Assembly: GCA_035439445.1 (NCBI GenBank)
Contig: DAORKG010000003.1
Location: 62,001 to 126,000, forward strand
DNA: 64,000 nucleotides
Origin: UBA4416 sp035439445
Lineage (GTDB): Bacteria; Bacteroidota; Bacteroidia; B-17B0; Aurantibacillaceae
Direction: 5' to 3'
A program made the translations under genes and the position numbers. Positions 37,568-45,937 of this stretch are shown here, one piece after another (within the stretch, counting starts at the first letter, position 1; every line of letters starts with the position of its first letter). Below the pieces are notes generated by a model. It saw nothing but the letters and a program-made list of their open reading frames with translations, was not told where the DNA came from and made no database searches.

Positions 37568-38458
37568 CTATTTTCTTATAAATGTACTTAATGTATTTAA
37601 ATAATTATCAAATCCCATTTTTACAGGTATTTCACCATGATCAGCTCCGGGTATTCTATGAGCTTCTTTATAGATTCCATTATAATTTTTATACACCACT
37701 TCGCCATGAGTGTTAATATTTAAAAAATTATCGTTAGTTCCATGTATCCAACAAAAAGCTTGGTTAATTGTTTTAATTTCTTCAGCATTATCAATTTTTA
37801 AATTGGTAAAGAATGAGCCAGGCATATTTAATCCGCTCCCATCATTTGCCATAACATCTGCTGAAGCAAAAGGTGCTTCCAATATAATTTTAGAAGGTGT
37901 CATGTTTCTTGGTTTGTTTGTTAGTTCACAGGTAGGTGCTGTACCCATACTAAAACCATACATCATTAATCTGCTATTTGATAAACCATTTAATTTTAAC
38001 CATTGTAAAGCAGCATCCACATCAGCATACATTCCATCTTCAGAAGGCTTTCCTTCACTTAATCCATAGCCTCTGTAATCAATCATTAAAACCCCATATT
38101 TATTTTTGCCTGAAGTATGCGCTAATAACTTAGCACGTTGCCAGTAAAAATCCATATGCCATTTATTACCATGACAGTACATAATTACTGTATCAGTTTG
38201 TATTCTCGATATTTGTCCAATGTAAATTGCATAAATATTTTTAGCGGTCGATTCATTGGATGTTTGAGATGATAGTGTGAAAATATGAATCATACTATCC
38301 GGAATATGATACGAATTATCTAAAATAAAATCTTGTTCTCCGGTATAATTATCTAATTTATACTCAGTGATTTTATCAGTCAGATTATAAAGATTATCGT
38401 CAAGTCTTAAACAAGATGAAAAAACAACAAAAACGATTATAGCTATAAAATATTTCAT
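37568..38458 (-). CDS. Alpha/beta-hydrolase lipoprotein
   Basis: A 296-residue protein with a lipoprotein signal (MKYFIAIIVFVVFSSC; lipobox Cys16). The alpha/beta-hydrolase fold is clear: oxyanion region VIMYCHGNKWHMDF, nucleophile elbow MYGFSMGTAPTC (Ser in GFSMG near residue 167), and a C-terminal catalytic His in GADHGEIP. It resembles serine aminopeptidase S33 / BAAT-like esterases anchored to the periplasmic face. It starts directly after the stop of the preceding lipoprotein gene (TAA then ATG). Confidence 0.88.
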   Translation of the reverse strand: MKYFIAIIVFVVFSSCLRLDDNLYNLTDKITEYKLDNYTGEQDFILDNSYHIPDSMIHIFTLSSQTSNESTAKNIYAIYIGQISRIQTDTVIMYCHGNKWHMDFYWQRAKLLAHTSGKNKYGVLMIDYRGYGLSEGKPSEDGMYADVDAALQWLKLNGLSNSRLMMYGFSMGTAPTCELTNKPRNMTPSKIILEAPFASADVMANDGSGLNMPGSFFTNLKIDNAEEIKTINQAFCWIHGTNDNFLNINTHGEVVYKNYNGIYKEAHRIPGADHGEIPVKMGFDNYLNTLSTFIRK

Positions 38459-39124
38459 TTAAAATCTTCTACAAAAATTTAAGTAAATACCAACCGCTCC
38501 TTTTTGTTGTATCCCAACATAATCTACCACATTTGGCTTATTGTTTTTATTCATTTGTAAAAACTTACATTCTAGTGTGTAGCCCCACTTTTTAGTATTA
38601 TAAGTCATTCCAACGTGAGGATTAATTAAAGCATGATTTGTTTGGGTTTCTTTATGTGCCTTTTTAGCAGATAATTCAAACCAATTAGTTAATCCTATAT
38701 ATACAAAGGCTTTATCTTTAAAAATATCTTTGTAAATATTCACATCCAATTGTGGCCATGCTCTGAAATTTTTGTTCCACTTATCATATACCATATTTAC
38801 AGCAGGATTAACTGTAATACCGAATTTTAAACTATCATGTTTAAATAAACTTTGGCACACTCCAATATCTGTTTGGAAATTACCATATAACATAGCTGTT
38901 GTGTGAACAGAAGCAAAAGCAGTAGTTGAATTAGTGATTCCTCTTCCATACATAAGCGATGTGAAAGGAATGGGAGTAACTGCGTTCCCGAAATGGATTA
39001 ATGGTCCACCTAAATTAGCCGAAATAGCATTTTGATTTTTAGCTAAAGGTTTCACAAAACGTGTTGGGGCACAATTTTGAAATACAATTCCGATAAAAAC
39101 TACTATTGCTATTAAACGCAACAT
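38459..39124 (-). CDS. Hypothetical lipoprotein, possibly small barrel
   Basis: A 221-residue protein. The N-terminus MLRLIAIVVFIGIVFQNCAP gives a lipobox Cys at 18. The mature part has repeated strand-like segments (SANLGGPLIHFGNA, TTAMLYGNFQTDIGV, FVYIGLTNWFELS) and ends NFCRRF, in the manner of small outer-membrane proteins. No family is recognised. The start codon overlaps the gatA stop by 1 bp (TAATG), so translation is coupled to gatA. Confidence 0.68.
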   Translation of the reverse strand: MLRLIAIVVFIGIVFQNCAPTRFVKPLAKNQNAISANLGGPLIHFGNAVTPIPFTSLMYGRGITNSTTAFASVHTTAMLYGNFQTDIGVCQSLFKHDSLKFGITVNPAVNMVYDKWNKNFRAWPQLDVNIYKDIFKDKAFVYIGLTNWFELSAKKAHKETQTNHALINPHVGMTYNTKKWGYTLECKFLQMNKNNKPNVVDYVGIQQKGAVGIYLNFCRRF

Positions 39125-40554
39125 TAAATTTGATTTGCTAAGTTCAATAAATTACCCTCTTCAAAATCACGTCCCATAATTTGCAAACCAATTGGTAACC
39201 CATTACTGTGCGTTCCATTAGGAACAGATATAGCAGGACAACCAACAATGTTTGCTTGAACGGTGAAGATATCTTCTAAATACATTTTGATAGGATCTGT
39301 ACTATTTTTACCAAATTCGAAAGCTGTTCCCGGAGTTGAAGGCGTTACAATAAAATCATGCTGAGCTAAAATCTCACGTGTTTTTTGACGGATTTTATTT
39401 CTTACTTTTTGAGCTTTACCATAGTAAGCATCATAGTAACCTGCGCTTAACACAAACGTACCAAGCATAATACGTCGTTTTACTTCCTTACCAAATCCTT
39501 CGCTTCTTGATTTCTTATAAGTACTTTCTAAATCAGTTGCATTCGGACTTCTGTATCCATAATGCACACCATCAAAACGAGATAAATTTGAAGAAGCCTC
39601 AGCTGTAGTTAACACATAATACGTTGGTACTAAAAAATCTAAGTAAGGAAAATCAACAGCAGTTACTGTGTGACCATCATTTTTTAATTTCTCTAAAGCA
39701 GCTAAAGTTTGTTTTTTTACTTCAGGGTCTAAACCGTTAGACTCTACACATTCTTTTAAATAAGCGACTTTGTATTTTTTAGTTTCAGATAAAGCATTCA
39801 CATATTGTCCAACTGCCTTTTGTGAAGCAGTTGTATCATACTCATCTTTACCTGCCATAATTTCTAATAATAAAGCTGCGTCTTCCACAGTTTTTGTAAT
39901 AGGCCCAATTTGATCAAAAGAAGAAGCGTAAGCAATTAATCCCCAACGAGAAATTCTTCCGTAAGTTGGCTTTAAGCCTACTGTTCCTGTAAAAGATGCC
40001 GGTTGACGAATAGAGCCACCTGTATCAGAACCCAAAGTAACATGACATAAGTTAGCTGCAACAGCGGCTGCAGAACCACCGGATGAACCACCCGGAACAG
40101 TTTTCTCGTTTAATGGATTTAATACTTTACCAAAAGCAGAATTTTCGTTACTACTTCCCATAGCAAATTCATCACAATTTAAACGACCAATGATGATGGC
40201 ATCTTCAGCTAACAATCTTTCAACTACAGTTGATGAATATAATGATTCAAAACCTTCTAATATTTTTGACGAACAAGAAACTTTATGTCCTTTGTAACAG
40301 ATATTATCTTTTAGACCAATTACAACGCCAGCAAGTTTACCCAAAGAATTGGAAGCTGAGGCTCTCGAAGCTTTGATTTTTTCATCTACCAATTTTGCTT
40401 GCGCTAAAGCAGACTCATTAAACACTTCCAAAAAAGCGTTCAATTGTTTTTTTGCTTCAATTGCTTTGATTGATTCTTCAACTAGTTGAATGCAGGAAAT
40501 TTTACCTGAATTCAAATCTGCATGAAGATTTTTTATAGTTGTAAATGTATACAC
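39124..40554 (-). CDS. gatA: Aspartyl/glutamyl-tRNA amidotransferase subunit A
   Basis: A 476-residue amidase-signature enzyme that converts Glu-tRNA(Gln) and Asp-tRNA(Asn) to their amides with GatB and GatC. The Lys-Ser-Ser triad is visible: Lys in GLKDNI near residue 81, cis-Ser in GGSSGGSAAAVAA, and the nucleophile in GSDTGGSIRQPAS near residue 178. The length is typical. It has only a GTG start at 40554, with no nearby ATG. It heads an operon gatA-lipoprotein-hydrolase-mrp and lies 19 bp beyond the tatA terminator, so its promoter is very tight. Confidence 0.95.
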   Translation of the reverse strand: MYTFTTIKNLHADLNSGKISCIQLVEESIKAIEAKKQLNAFLEVFNESALAQAKLVDEKIKASRASASNSLGKLAGVVIGLKDNICYKGHKVSCSSKILEGFESLYSSTVVERLLAEDAIIIGRLNCDEFAMGSSNENSAFGKVLNPLNEKTVPGGSSGGSAAAVAANLCHVTLGSDTGGSIRQPASFTGTVGLKPTYGRISRWGLIAYASSFDQIGPITKTVEDAALLLEIMAGKDEYDTTASQKAVGQYVNALSETKKYKVAYLKECVESNGLDPEVKKQTLAALEKLKNDGHTVTAVDFPYLDFLVPTYYVLTTAEASSNLSRFDGVHYGYRSPNATDLESTYKKSRSEGFGKEVKRRIMLGTFVLSAGYYDAYYGKAQKVRNKIRQKTREILAQHDFIVTPSTPGTAFEFGKNSTDPIKMYLEDIFTVQANIVGCPAISVPNGTHSNGLPIGLQIMGRDFEEGNLLNLANQI

Positions 40555-40573
40555 AGTTTATATATTAAATAAT

Positions 40574-40604
40574 AAAAGCGTCAATCGAATAGACTGACGC
40601 TTTT
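40574..40604 (-). terminator. Terminator of tatA
   Basis: A perfect 10-bp stem AAAAGCGTCA (40574-40583) / TGACGCTTTT (40595-40604) with an 11-nt loop. On the minus strand its own 3' arm supplies the U run. Confidence 0.8.
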
Positions 40605-40625
40605 AAAGTGTTTTTCAATAAAGAA

Positions 40626-40823
40626 TTATTTTTTTTCTACGTCAGTTGATTCAGAAGAATTTCCATCTTTTGCATCTTTAAACTCTTTCATCCCTTTTCC
40701 TAATCCTTTCATTAATTCAGGAATTTTTTTACCTCCGAATAATAATAAAACGATAACTAAGATGATAATGATTTCAGGAGCTCCAAGTCCGCCTAACATA
40801 CCTAAGATTAATGCTTGTGTCAT
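40626..40823 (-). CDS. tatA: Sec-independent translocase TatA/TatE
   Basis: A 65-residue protein that forms the pore of the twin-arginine translocase. The N-terminal membrane helix (APEIIIILVIVLLLFGG) is followed by the hinge GGKKIPELMKGLGKGMKEFKDA, an amphipathic helix with the family's Phe-Gly hinge. An acidic tail ends in VEKK. Normal length for the family. It has a near-perfect promoter (TTTG-N19-TATATTTG). tatC is not in this window. Confidence 0.92.
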   Translation of the reverse strand: MTQALILGMLGGLGAPEIIIILVIVLLLFGGKKIPELMKGLGKGMKEFKDAKDGNSSESTDVEKK

Positions 40824-40841
40824 TGTTATAAATTTAGGTCA

Positions 40842-40872
40842 CAAATATAAGGATTTATTAGTTTTAAGCAAA
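40842..40872 (-). promoter_or_regulatory. Promoter of tatA (TTTG-N19-TATATTTG)
   Basis: On the minus strand TTTG (40872-40869) and TATATTTG (40849-40842) are separated by exactly 19 bp, matching both Bacteroidota elements. The predicted start of transcription is near 40836, about 13 nt before the ATG. Confidence 0.8.
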
Positions 40873-40887
40873 TTGCCAAAAATCTGT

Positions 40888-40895
40888 TATTTTTG
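40888..40895 (+). promoter_or_regulatory. -7 box of the epimerase gene
   Basis: TATTTTTG lies 15 bp before ATG 40911 and overlaps the TTG at 40893, which rules that TTG out as a start. Confidence 0.5.
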
Positions 40896-40910
40896 AGCAA
40901 AATAGCAGGT

Positions 40911-41318
40911 ATGATTAAGAAAATAGAACATATTGGAATTGCCGTAAAAAGCCTTCAAAACTCCAACGATTTATTTAAAAAACTCTTTGGGAAAGACTAT
41001 TATAAAGTAGAATCTGTAGAAAGTGAAGGGGTAAGTACTTCATTCTTTATGCTAGGAGAAACAAAAATTGAGCTTTTGGAAGCGACTAATCCTGAAAGTG
41101 CTATTGCTAAATTTATTGATAAAAAGGGAGAAGGAATTCATCATATTGCCTACGAAGTAGATGATATTTACCAAGAAATGGATAGGTTAAAAGCTGAGGG
41201 TTTTGAGGTATTGAATAAGGAACCTAAACATGGTGCCGATAATAAATTGATTTTCTTTTTACATCCAAAAAGCACTAATGGGGTTTTGGTGGAATTATGT
41301 CAAGAAAGAAAAAATTAG
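40911..41318 (+). CDS. mce: Methylmalonyl-CoA epimerase
   Basis: A 135-residue protein of the vicinal-oxygen-chelate superfamily. Two beta-alpha-beta-beta-beta modules are present: KIEHIGIAVKSLQNSNDLF and GIHHIAYEVDDIYQEMDRL, with metal-ligand His in EHIGIAV and in HHIAYEV and Glu in VLVELCQ. It interconverts (R)- and (S)-methylmalonyl-CoA for the propionate/succinate route. ATG 40911 is chosen over TTG 40893, which lies in the -7 box. The 3' end overlaps the convergent lipoprotein gene by 4 bp. Confidence 0.93.
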   Translation: MIKKIEHIGIAVKSLQNSNDLFKKLFGKDYYKVESVESEGVSTSFFMLGETKIELLEATNPESAIAKFIDKKGEGIHHIAYEVDDIYQEMDRLKAEGFEVLNKEPKHGADNKLIFFLHPKSTNGVLVELCQERKN

Positions 41319-42358
41319 TTACCTAATTGGTAATCTACACGCTGATTTACGCTTCTTCGATTTTTAAGCATATTCACATATTGTAAAGCTAGCCTATTAT
41401 TATAGTCTTCGTAAGACTTTTGTGCCCAAGAGATAGCAGCATCTAAATCTCCATTGATTTCATTTAATATAGCCATATTATAACAAGCTCTACCTGCTAT
41501 TTTTCTTTTCGAACTCTTAGTATCTTGTAACCACAATTCTCCAGCCCCATCCCAATTACCTGTTCTAGCTCTTCGAGTAGCTATTTTTAAATTACTTGAA
41601 CCTTTCACAAAATAATCTCTGGTTAGTTTTACCCAATAAGGTATAATTCTGTCTGCGTAAACATGCCCCATATGATTGGCACTTTGCTTAATTGCTTCTT
41701 TTCTTCCCAACATCGCTTCGGTAGTATTTATAATATTTACTGCACTGGCTGTAACTGTTAGGTTTTCATACATAGGATACTCATCAAGTATATATTTCTT
41801 TTTAGGATCATATATTCTCCAGCCGGTTTTAACTGTTGTAATAATGTTTACTCTAGCTTGAGTAGCAGTGTTTAAAATATCAACCACTTCATTTATTCTA
41901 GGAGGAGGAACATTTAATGGAACAACTTTAAGCTCACTATCAAACACTTCTAAAACAAATAAAACATCTACTCCGTGATCCTGACAAATTTTTTCCACTT
42001 CTGTCCATGATAGTTGAGAAGGAAATGTTCCTGATACAGGAGTTTTTAATTCAACATCTGTTATTGGTTTTACAATGTCAAAACGTTTGTTTTGAGTTAA
42101 AGCATCATTCAATCCTCGCACACATTCAGCACTTGATTCTTGAATTAATTTAAGTGTTTCACCTGATCTGGCTTGATGGATTGTATTTAGTATTTTATTA
42201 TCTTCTGTAGGCGTAGTTCGGGTAATGATACCTACATTTTTTGTTTCCTTAGAAATTGTAACAGGCGCAGGGTTGGTAGCATTAATGTAAACCAAGTTGG
42301 TTTTACAAGAAGAAAAAGTTACTAAAGCAATAAGAGTTAAGTAACTGAATAATTTCAT
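41315..42358 (-). CDS. DUF6340 family lipoprotein
   Basis: A 347-residue lipoprotein (MKLFSYLTLIALVTFSSCK; lipobox Cys18). The mature sequence begins TNLVYINATNPAPVTISKETKNVGIITRT, as in the DUF6340 family of Bacteroidota. Residues 240-330 look like a TPR-type helical pair (GAGELWLQDTKSSKRKIAGRACYNMAI, DAAISWAQKSYEDY). A periplasmic or outer-membrane scaffold role is possible but unproven. It precedes ispF on... the same strand is shared with ispF, which lies upstream 5 bp away, so the two may be co-transcribed. Confidence 0.78.
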   Translation of the reverse strand: MKLFSYLTLIALVTFSSCKTNLVYINATNPAPVTISKETKNVGIITRTTPTEDNKILNTIHQARSGETLKLIQESSAECVRGLNDALTQNKRFDIVKPITDVELKTPVSGTFPSQLSWTEVEKICQDHGVDVLFVLEVFDSELKVVPLNVPPPRINEVVDILNTATQARVNIITTVKTGWRIYDPKKKYILDEYPMYENLTVTASAVNIINTTEAMLGRKEAIKQSANHMGHVYADRIIPYWVKLTRDYFVKGSSNLKIATRRARTGNWDGAGELWLQDTKSSKRKIAGRACYNMAILNEINGDLDAAISWAQKSYEDYNNRLALQYVNMLKNRRSVNQRVDYQLGN

Positions 42359-42363
42359 GAGAT

Positions 42364-42846
42364 TTATTTTTTATAGATTAAGGCAACTGCATACGCATTC
42401 ACACCTTCTTCTCTTCCAACATAACCTAAACGCTCATTTGTGGTGGCTTTAATAGAAATATCGTTAGTTGTGATATTCATAATTGGCGATAATACTTTTT
42501 GCATTTCAGATATATGAGGATTTACTTTAGGTGCTTCTAAACTTAAAGTAGCATCTACATTTCCTATGCCAAAACCATTTTGATCTAATAATTCAACAAC
42601 CTCTTTTAACAATAATTTACTATCAGCTCCTTTATACTTTGGATTTGTATTTGGAAAATGAAATCCAATATCTCTCAAATTGGCTGCTCCTAACAAGGCA
42701 TCGCAAATAGCATGTAACAAAACATCAGCATCGCTATGCCCCACACATCCTTTATCAAATTCTAATTTAATACCACCTAACCATAATTCTCTTCCCTCAC
42801 CTAATGGATGAACATCGTATCCGAAACCAACTCTTATATTTACCAT
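42364..42846 (-). CDS. ispF: 2-C-methyl-D-erythritol 2,4-cyclodiphosphate synthase
   Basis: A 160-residue enzyme of the non-mevalonate isoprenoid pathway, which cyclises CDP-methylerythritol 2-phosphate. The metal and active-site motif GYDVHPLGEG lies at residues 8-17. GHSDADVLLHAICDALLGAA carries the second His ligand, and TTNERLGYVGREEG the C-terminal signature. Active as a homotrimer. Length typical. The DUF6340 gene begins 5 bp downstream. Confidence 0.97.
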   Translation of the reverse strand: MVNIRVGFGYDVHPLGEGRELWLGGIKLEFDKGCVGHSDADVLLHAICDALLGAANLRDIGFHFPNTNPKYKGADSKLLLKEVVELLDQNGFGIGNVDATLSLEAPKVNPHISEMQKVLSPIMNITTNDISIKATTNERLGYVGREEGVNAYAVALIYKK

Positions 42847-42847
42847 A

Positions 42848-42890
42848 TTTAAAGATTTAAGATTTAAAGTTTAAGATTTAAGATTTAAAA
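42848..42890. repeat. A/T-rich tandem AAGATTTAAGATTT repeats
   Basis: The 74-bp gap between ispF and the acyltransferase gene consists largely of repeated AGATTTAA units. A similar AAGAATT-type run lies at 45414-45450. Function unknown. Confidence 0.55.
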
Positions 42891-42920
42891 AAATCTCAAT
42901 CCCAAATTCTTTAATCTGAA

Positions 42921-43775
42921 TTAATAATTTTTCATATACTCTTCAAATGGAATTCCCTTCATGAATTCCGAAGAGTAAATGTATTGATACAATAACTCCG
43001 ACCACTGATGGTGTGTTTTTCCGGAATGCAAAATTGATGAATGAAAAGGTTTACTGTAATGAATTCTAATTTCCTTATTTTTCGCACTGAACATTTCATC
43101 AGGTAAAAACAACATTTCAATATTTCCTTTAATGCCTATTTGTTTTCTGATTTTAGCAAAGTTGTAAAAGAACTCCGAATTTTTCCCTTCAATAAAAACA
43201 GGTTGAATCCAACGATCATGGTCAATAGATTGAGTTACAAAACTCTTTTTCCATTTCAAATCTCTTATTAATCCGTTCATTTTTCGTGACACCAGGCCTG
43301 CAGGGAAAAATAAAACTGCCGCATCGGATCTGAACACATCATCCATCGTTCTTAGGGATTTAGTAGATGAAGCTCCAACCTTGTTTACAGCAACAAATAC
43401 ATCTCCGTAATTTTTTAAGTTTTTTAAAATATCATTTACAAAAAAATTAACATCCGGTCTGATCTCTCCAACTGATTTAATAAGTGCCATTCCATCAAGT
43501 CCACCTAATGGATGATTAGCAGCAATTACAACTCTATCTGTTTTTGGAACCAAATGATGATTGATGGAAATAACTTTTGCTCCAAGTCTGTCTAGTGCCA
43601 CTTTGTTGAATTCCAGACCATGGTAATCTTTAAAATCTTCCATAGCCTTATTGATATCATCCTCATGAAGCTTTTTTTTAAGCCAATTTATAGCAAAGCG
43701 TGGCAACCATTTGTAAAGTTTGTAAGCTTTTTCCTTTAAAACTTTCTCAATATCTATAAATTTTTTGTTTTCCAT
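42921..43775 (-). CDS. PlsC-like glycerophosphate acyltransferase
   Basis: About 284 residues from ATG 43775. The acyltransferase block I reads AANHPLGGLDGM near residues 90-101; the His-Asp spacing is HX5D rather than the usual HX4D, as in the Bacteroidota ornithine-lipid/glycerophosphate acyltransferase subgroup. Block III is FFPAGLVSRKMNG. No transmembrane helix is obvious; it probably acts at the cytoplasmic membrane in phospholipid or ornithine-lipid synthesis. A GTG at 43787 coincides with the last base of a -7 box and is rejected as start. Confidence 0.8.
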   Translation of the reverse strand: MENKKFIDIEKVLKEKAYKLYKWLPRFAINWLKKKLHEDDINKAMEDFKDYHGLEFNKVALDRLGAKVISINHHLVPKTDRVVIAANHPLGGLDGMALIKSVGEIRPDVNFFVNDILKNLKNYGDVFVAVNKVGASSTKSLRTMDDVFRSDAAVLFFPAGLVSRKMNGLIRDLKWKKSFVTQSIDHDRWIQPVFIEGKNSEFFYNFAKIRKQIGIKGNIEMLFLPDEMFSAKNKEIRIHYSKPFHSSILHSGKTHHQWSELLYQYIYSSEFMKGIPFEEYMKNY

Positions 43776-43786
43776 AGGCAGGGTCA

Positions 43787-43815
43787 CAAAGGTAAAAGAA
43801 TTGTTAATATCTCAA
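43787..43815 (-). promoter_or_regulatory. Promoter of the acyltransferase gene
   Basis: On the minus strand TACCTTTG (43794-43787) matches TAnnTTTG, with GTTG 18 bp upstream as a weak -33 element. Transcription would start about 7 bp before ATG 43775. Confidence 0.5.
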
Positions 43816-43964
43816 CTATCAAAAATCATCTTTTTTGAAATAAGTCAATCTTACCATTCCTTTCAAAAGCACAATAAAATCAATGGATTTTATTTTATCT
43901 GATTTGAATCTGATACTAATTTTTTCGGTTCATAACAATTAACAATTTTCAATTTATCAACAAA

Positions 43965-44000
43965 AGTGGTAAAAAATGGGTTAAAGTGGTAGAAAGTGGT
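43965..44000 (+). promoter_or_regulatory. MraZ-binding repeats upstream of the dcw cluster
   Basis: Four G-rich units, AGTGGT (43965-43970), AATGGG (43975-43980), AGTGGT (43985-43990) and AGTGGT (43995-44000), recur with exactly 10-bp spacing. Known MraZ sites are TGGGN direct repeats at the same 10-bp period, and the box precedes mraZ itself. The repeats cover the place of the -33 element, which suggests autorepression. Confidence 0.75.
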
Positions 44001-44011
44001 AAAATTTTAAT

Positions 44012-44019
44012 TATTTTTG
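44012..44019 (+). promoter_or_regulatory. -7 box of the dcw cluster promoter
   Basis: TATTTTTG ends 24 bp before the mraZ ATG at 44044. It overlaps a TTG at 44017, which is therefore not the start codon. Confidence 0.6.
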
Positions 44020-44043
44020 ACTCGATTCAAACAAAACCCAACA

Positions 44044-44514
44044 ATGACAAGCCTTATAGGAGAATTTGATTGTAAAGTAGATGCGAAAGGGCGTTTCATG
44101 TTTCCTGTTAACCTCAGGAAGCAGTTGGAAGAGGTATTTGATAAAGGATTTGTTATCAATCGAAACCTTCATCAAAAATGTTTAGTGCTTTATCCAATTA
44201 ATGAGTGGAATAAACTGAACAAAAAATTAAGCAAGTTGAATCGTTTGATAAAAGCAAATGATGTATTTGTAAGAAAATTTACAGGAGGCGCAACTGCGGC
44301 AGATGCTGATAATACAGGGCGAGTGCTTTTACCAAAATCGTTAGTAGAATACGCAGATATTAAAACAGACATTAAAGTTTTAGGAAGTAACAACGTGATT
44401 GAAATTTGGGATAAAACATTATATGATCAGTTCTTATCTCAAGATGTGGATATAGAGAAATTAGCTGAAGACGTTTTAGGAAACTTAAATTTTAATGATG
44501 GAGACGATGAGTAA
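44044..44514 (+). CDS. mraZ: Transcriptional regulator MraZ
   Basis: About 156 residues from ATG 44044. Two SpoVT-AbrB/MraZ repeats are visible: GEFDCKVDAKGRFMFPVNLRKQL at the N-terminus, and DADNTGRVLLPKSLVEYADI in the second half, each with the DxxGR core. MraZ forms ring oligomers, binds repeats upstream of its own gene and controls the dcw operon; a candidate site is present at 43965-44000. A start at 44017 (TTG) lies in the promoter box and is rejected. First gene of the cluster, overlapping rsmH. Confidence 0.95.
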   Translation: MTSLIGEFDCKVDAKGRFMFPVNLRKQLEEVFDKGFVINRNLHQKCLVLYPINEWNKLNKKLSKLNRLIKANDVFVRKFTGGATAADADNTGRVLLPKSLVEYADIKTDIKVLGSNNVIEIWDKTLYDQFLSQDVDIEKLAEDVLGNLNFNDGDDE

Positions 44515-45421
44515 TGCTTATCACATCCCCGTTCTTTTACAACCTTGCATAGATGGCCTTGACATAAACCCCGACGGCGTATATGTGGATTTAACTTTTG
44601 GTGGTGGCGGACATTCAAAGGAAATTTTGAAACATCTGTCTGCTAAAGGTAAATTGTTTTCGTTTGATCAGGATGAAGATGCTAAAGCAAATATCCCTGA
44701 TGATAAACGTTTAACTTTCATACCACATAATTTTAGATTCATATCTAATTATCTCAAATTATACGGTGTAACACAAGTTGACGGTATATTGGGAGATTTA
44801 GGTGTTTCATCTCATCAGTTTGATAAAGGAGAACGTGGTTTCTCTATTCGTTTTGATGCAGATTTGGATATGCGCATGAATCAGAAATCTGATTTAACAG
44901 CCAAGAAAGTATTAAACACTTACGATGCTAAAAAACTAACATCCATATTCCGAGAGTATGGCGAAGTTGACAATGCTTTTAAACTTGCCAACTTAATTGT
45001 TGAAGCCAGGACAAACGGAAGCATTGAGACAACGGCTCAGTTTAAAGAAATCATAAAACCTTGTACACCAAAATTTGAAGAGAGTAGATATTTAGCTAAA
45101 GTATATCAGGCAATTCGTATTGAAGTAAACCAAGAAATGGAAGCATTGAAAGAATGCTTAACACAATGCGTTAATCTTTTAAAACCTAATGCACGATTAG
45201 TGGTGATGAGTTACCATAGCTTAGAAGACAGATTGGTGAAAAATTTAATTAGATCAGGGAATGTAGAGGGAATTGAAGAGAAGGACATCGTATTTGGAAA
45301 AATCACTAAATACTTTAAGTCTTTAACATCAAAACCAATTGTACCGGACGCAGAGGAGATAGAAAAAAATTCAAGAGCAAGAAGTGCAAAATTGAGAATA
45401 GCTGAACGAATTAAGAATTAA
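44507..45421 (+). CDS. rsmH: 16S rRNA (cytosine-1402-N4)-methyltransferase
   Basis: About 304 residues. SAM-binding motif VDLTFGGGGHSKEIL near residue 25, catalytic region GILGDLGVSSHQFDKGERGFSIRFD, and C-terminal VVMSYHSLEDRLVKNLI are all family hallmarks. It methylates N4 of C1402 of 16S rRNA. I place the start at ATG 44507, 4 bp after GGAG and overlapping the mraZ stop by 8 bp; ATGs at 44495 and 44498 in the same frame are also possible. Overlap implies translational coupling with mraZ. Confidence 0.95.
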   Translation: MSNAYHIPVLLQPCIDGLDINPDGVYVDLTFGGGGHSKEILKHLSAKGKLFSFDQDEDAKANIPDDKRLTFIPHNFRFISNYLKLYGVTQVDGILGDLGVSSHQFDKGERGFSIRFDADLDMRMNQKSDLTAKKVLNTYDAKKLTSIFREYGEVDNAFKLANLIVEARTNGSIETTAQFKEIIKPCTPKFEESRYLAKVYQAIRIEVNQEMEALKECLTQCVNLLKPNARLVVMSYHSLEDRLVKNLIRSGNVEGIEEKDIVFGKITKYFKSLTSKPIVPDAEEIEKNSRARSAKLRIAERIKN

Positions 45422-45484
45422 GAATTCAGATTTAAGAATTAGAGTACAATTTATACTTCTCATTTCTCAAATCTTAAATAATAA

Positions 45485-45937
45485 ATGGCAAACAAATTTA
45501 GAAACATACCAAAAGAAGAAGAACTAGAAGAGTTAGAAGAACTAGTGGAACAAGAAGAACCGCAAGTTGTTTCGAAGCCTACTAAACCCGGAAAGAAAGG
45601 TGTGTTAGCTAAAGGTTTATCGAAAATTTTTGGTGGTTCGTTTTTAAGTGACGACAGAGCGGTGCAACATATTCCGTTCGTTTTGTTTTTAGGACTTATT
45701 GCCATTTTATATATCGCAAACGGTTACTATGCGGATGATAAAATTAGAGAAGTAAATAAAGTAAGTAACCAAATAAAAGAATTACGCACAGAATACATCT
45801 CATCAAAATCTGATTTGATGTTTGTAAGTAAACAAAGCGAAGTGGCAAAAGCAGTTGCTCCATTAGGTTTAAAAGAGCCTGTGGTAGCTCCGATGAAAAT
45901 AGAAATGGATAGTTTAAAAAAAGAAGTGAAGAATTAA
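45485..45937 (+). CDS. FtsL-like cell division protein
   Basis: A 150-residue bitopic membrane protein with the usual Bacteroidota dcw position between rsmH and ftsI. A Glu-rich cytoplasmic N-terminus (residues 10-30) is followed by a basic stretch and one transmembrane helix (FVLFLGLIAILYIANGYY, about residues 60-78). A short periplasmic coiled coil (KIREVNKVSNQIKELRTEYISSKS) follows, as in FtsL. Sequence conservation with classical FtsL is low, so the call rests on topology, coiled coil and gene order. The stop is directly followed by the ftsI start. Confidence 0.85.
   Translation: MANKFRNIPKEEELEELEELVEQEEPQVVSKPTKPGKKGVLAKGLSKIFGGSFLSDDRAVQHIPFVLFLGLIAILYIANGYYADDKIREVNKVSNQIKELRTEYISSKSDLMFVSKQSEVAKAVAPLGLKEPVVAPMKIEMDSLKKEVKN

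Noticed and set aside
40893..40910. TTG start of mce
   Set aside because: The TTG is part of a TATTTTTG promoter box; ATG 40911 opens the conserved protein.
42848..42890. CRISPR-like repeats
   Set aside because: The units are short A/T runs without spacers of constant length.
44017..44043. TTG start of mraZ
   Set aside because: It lies in the -7 box; ATG 44044 begins the conserved MraZ repeat.
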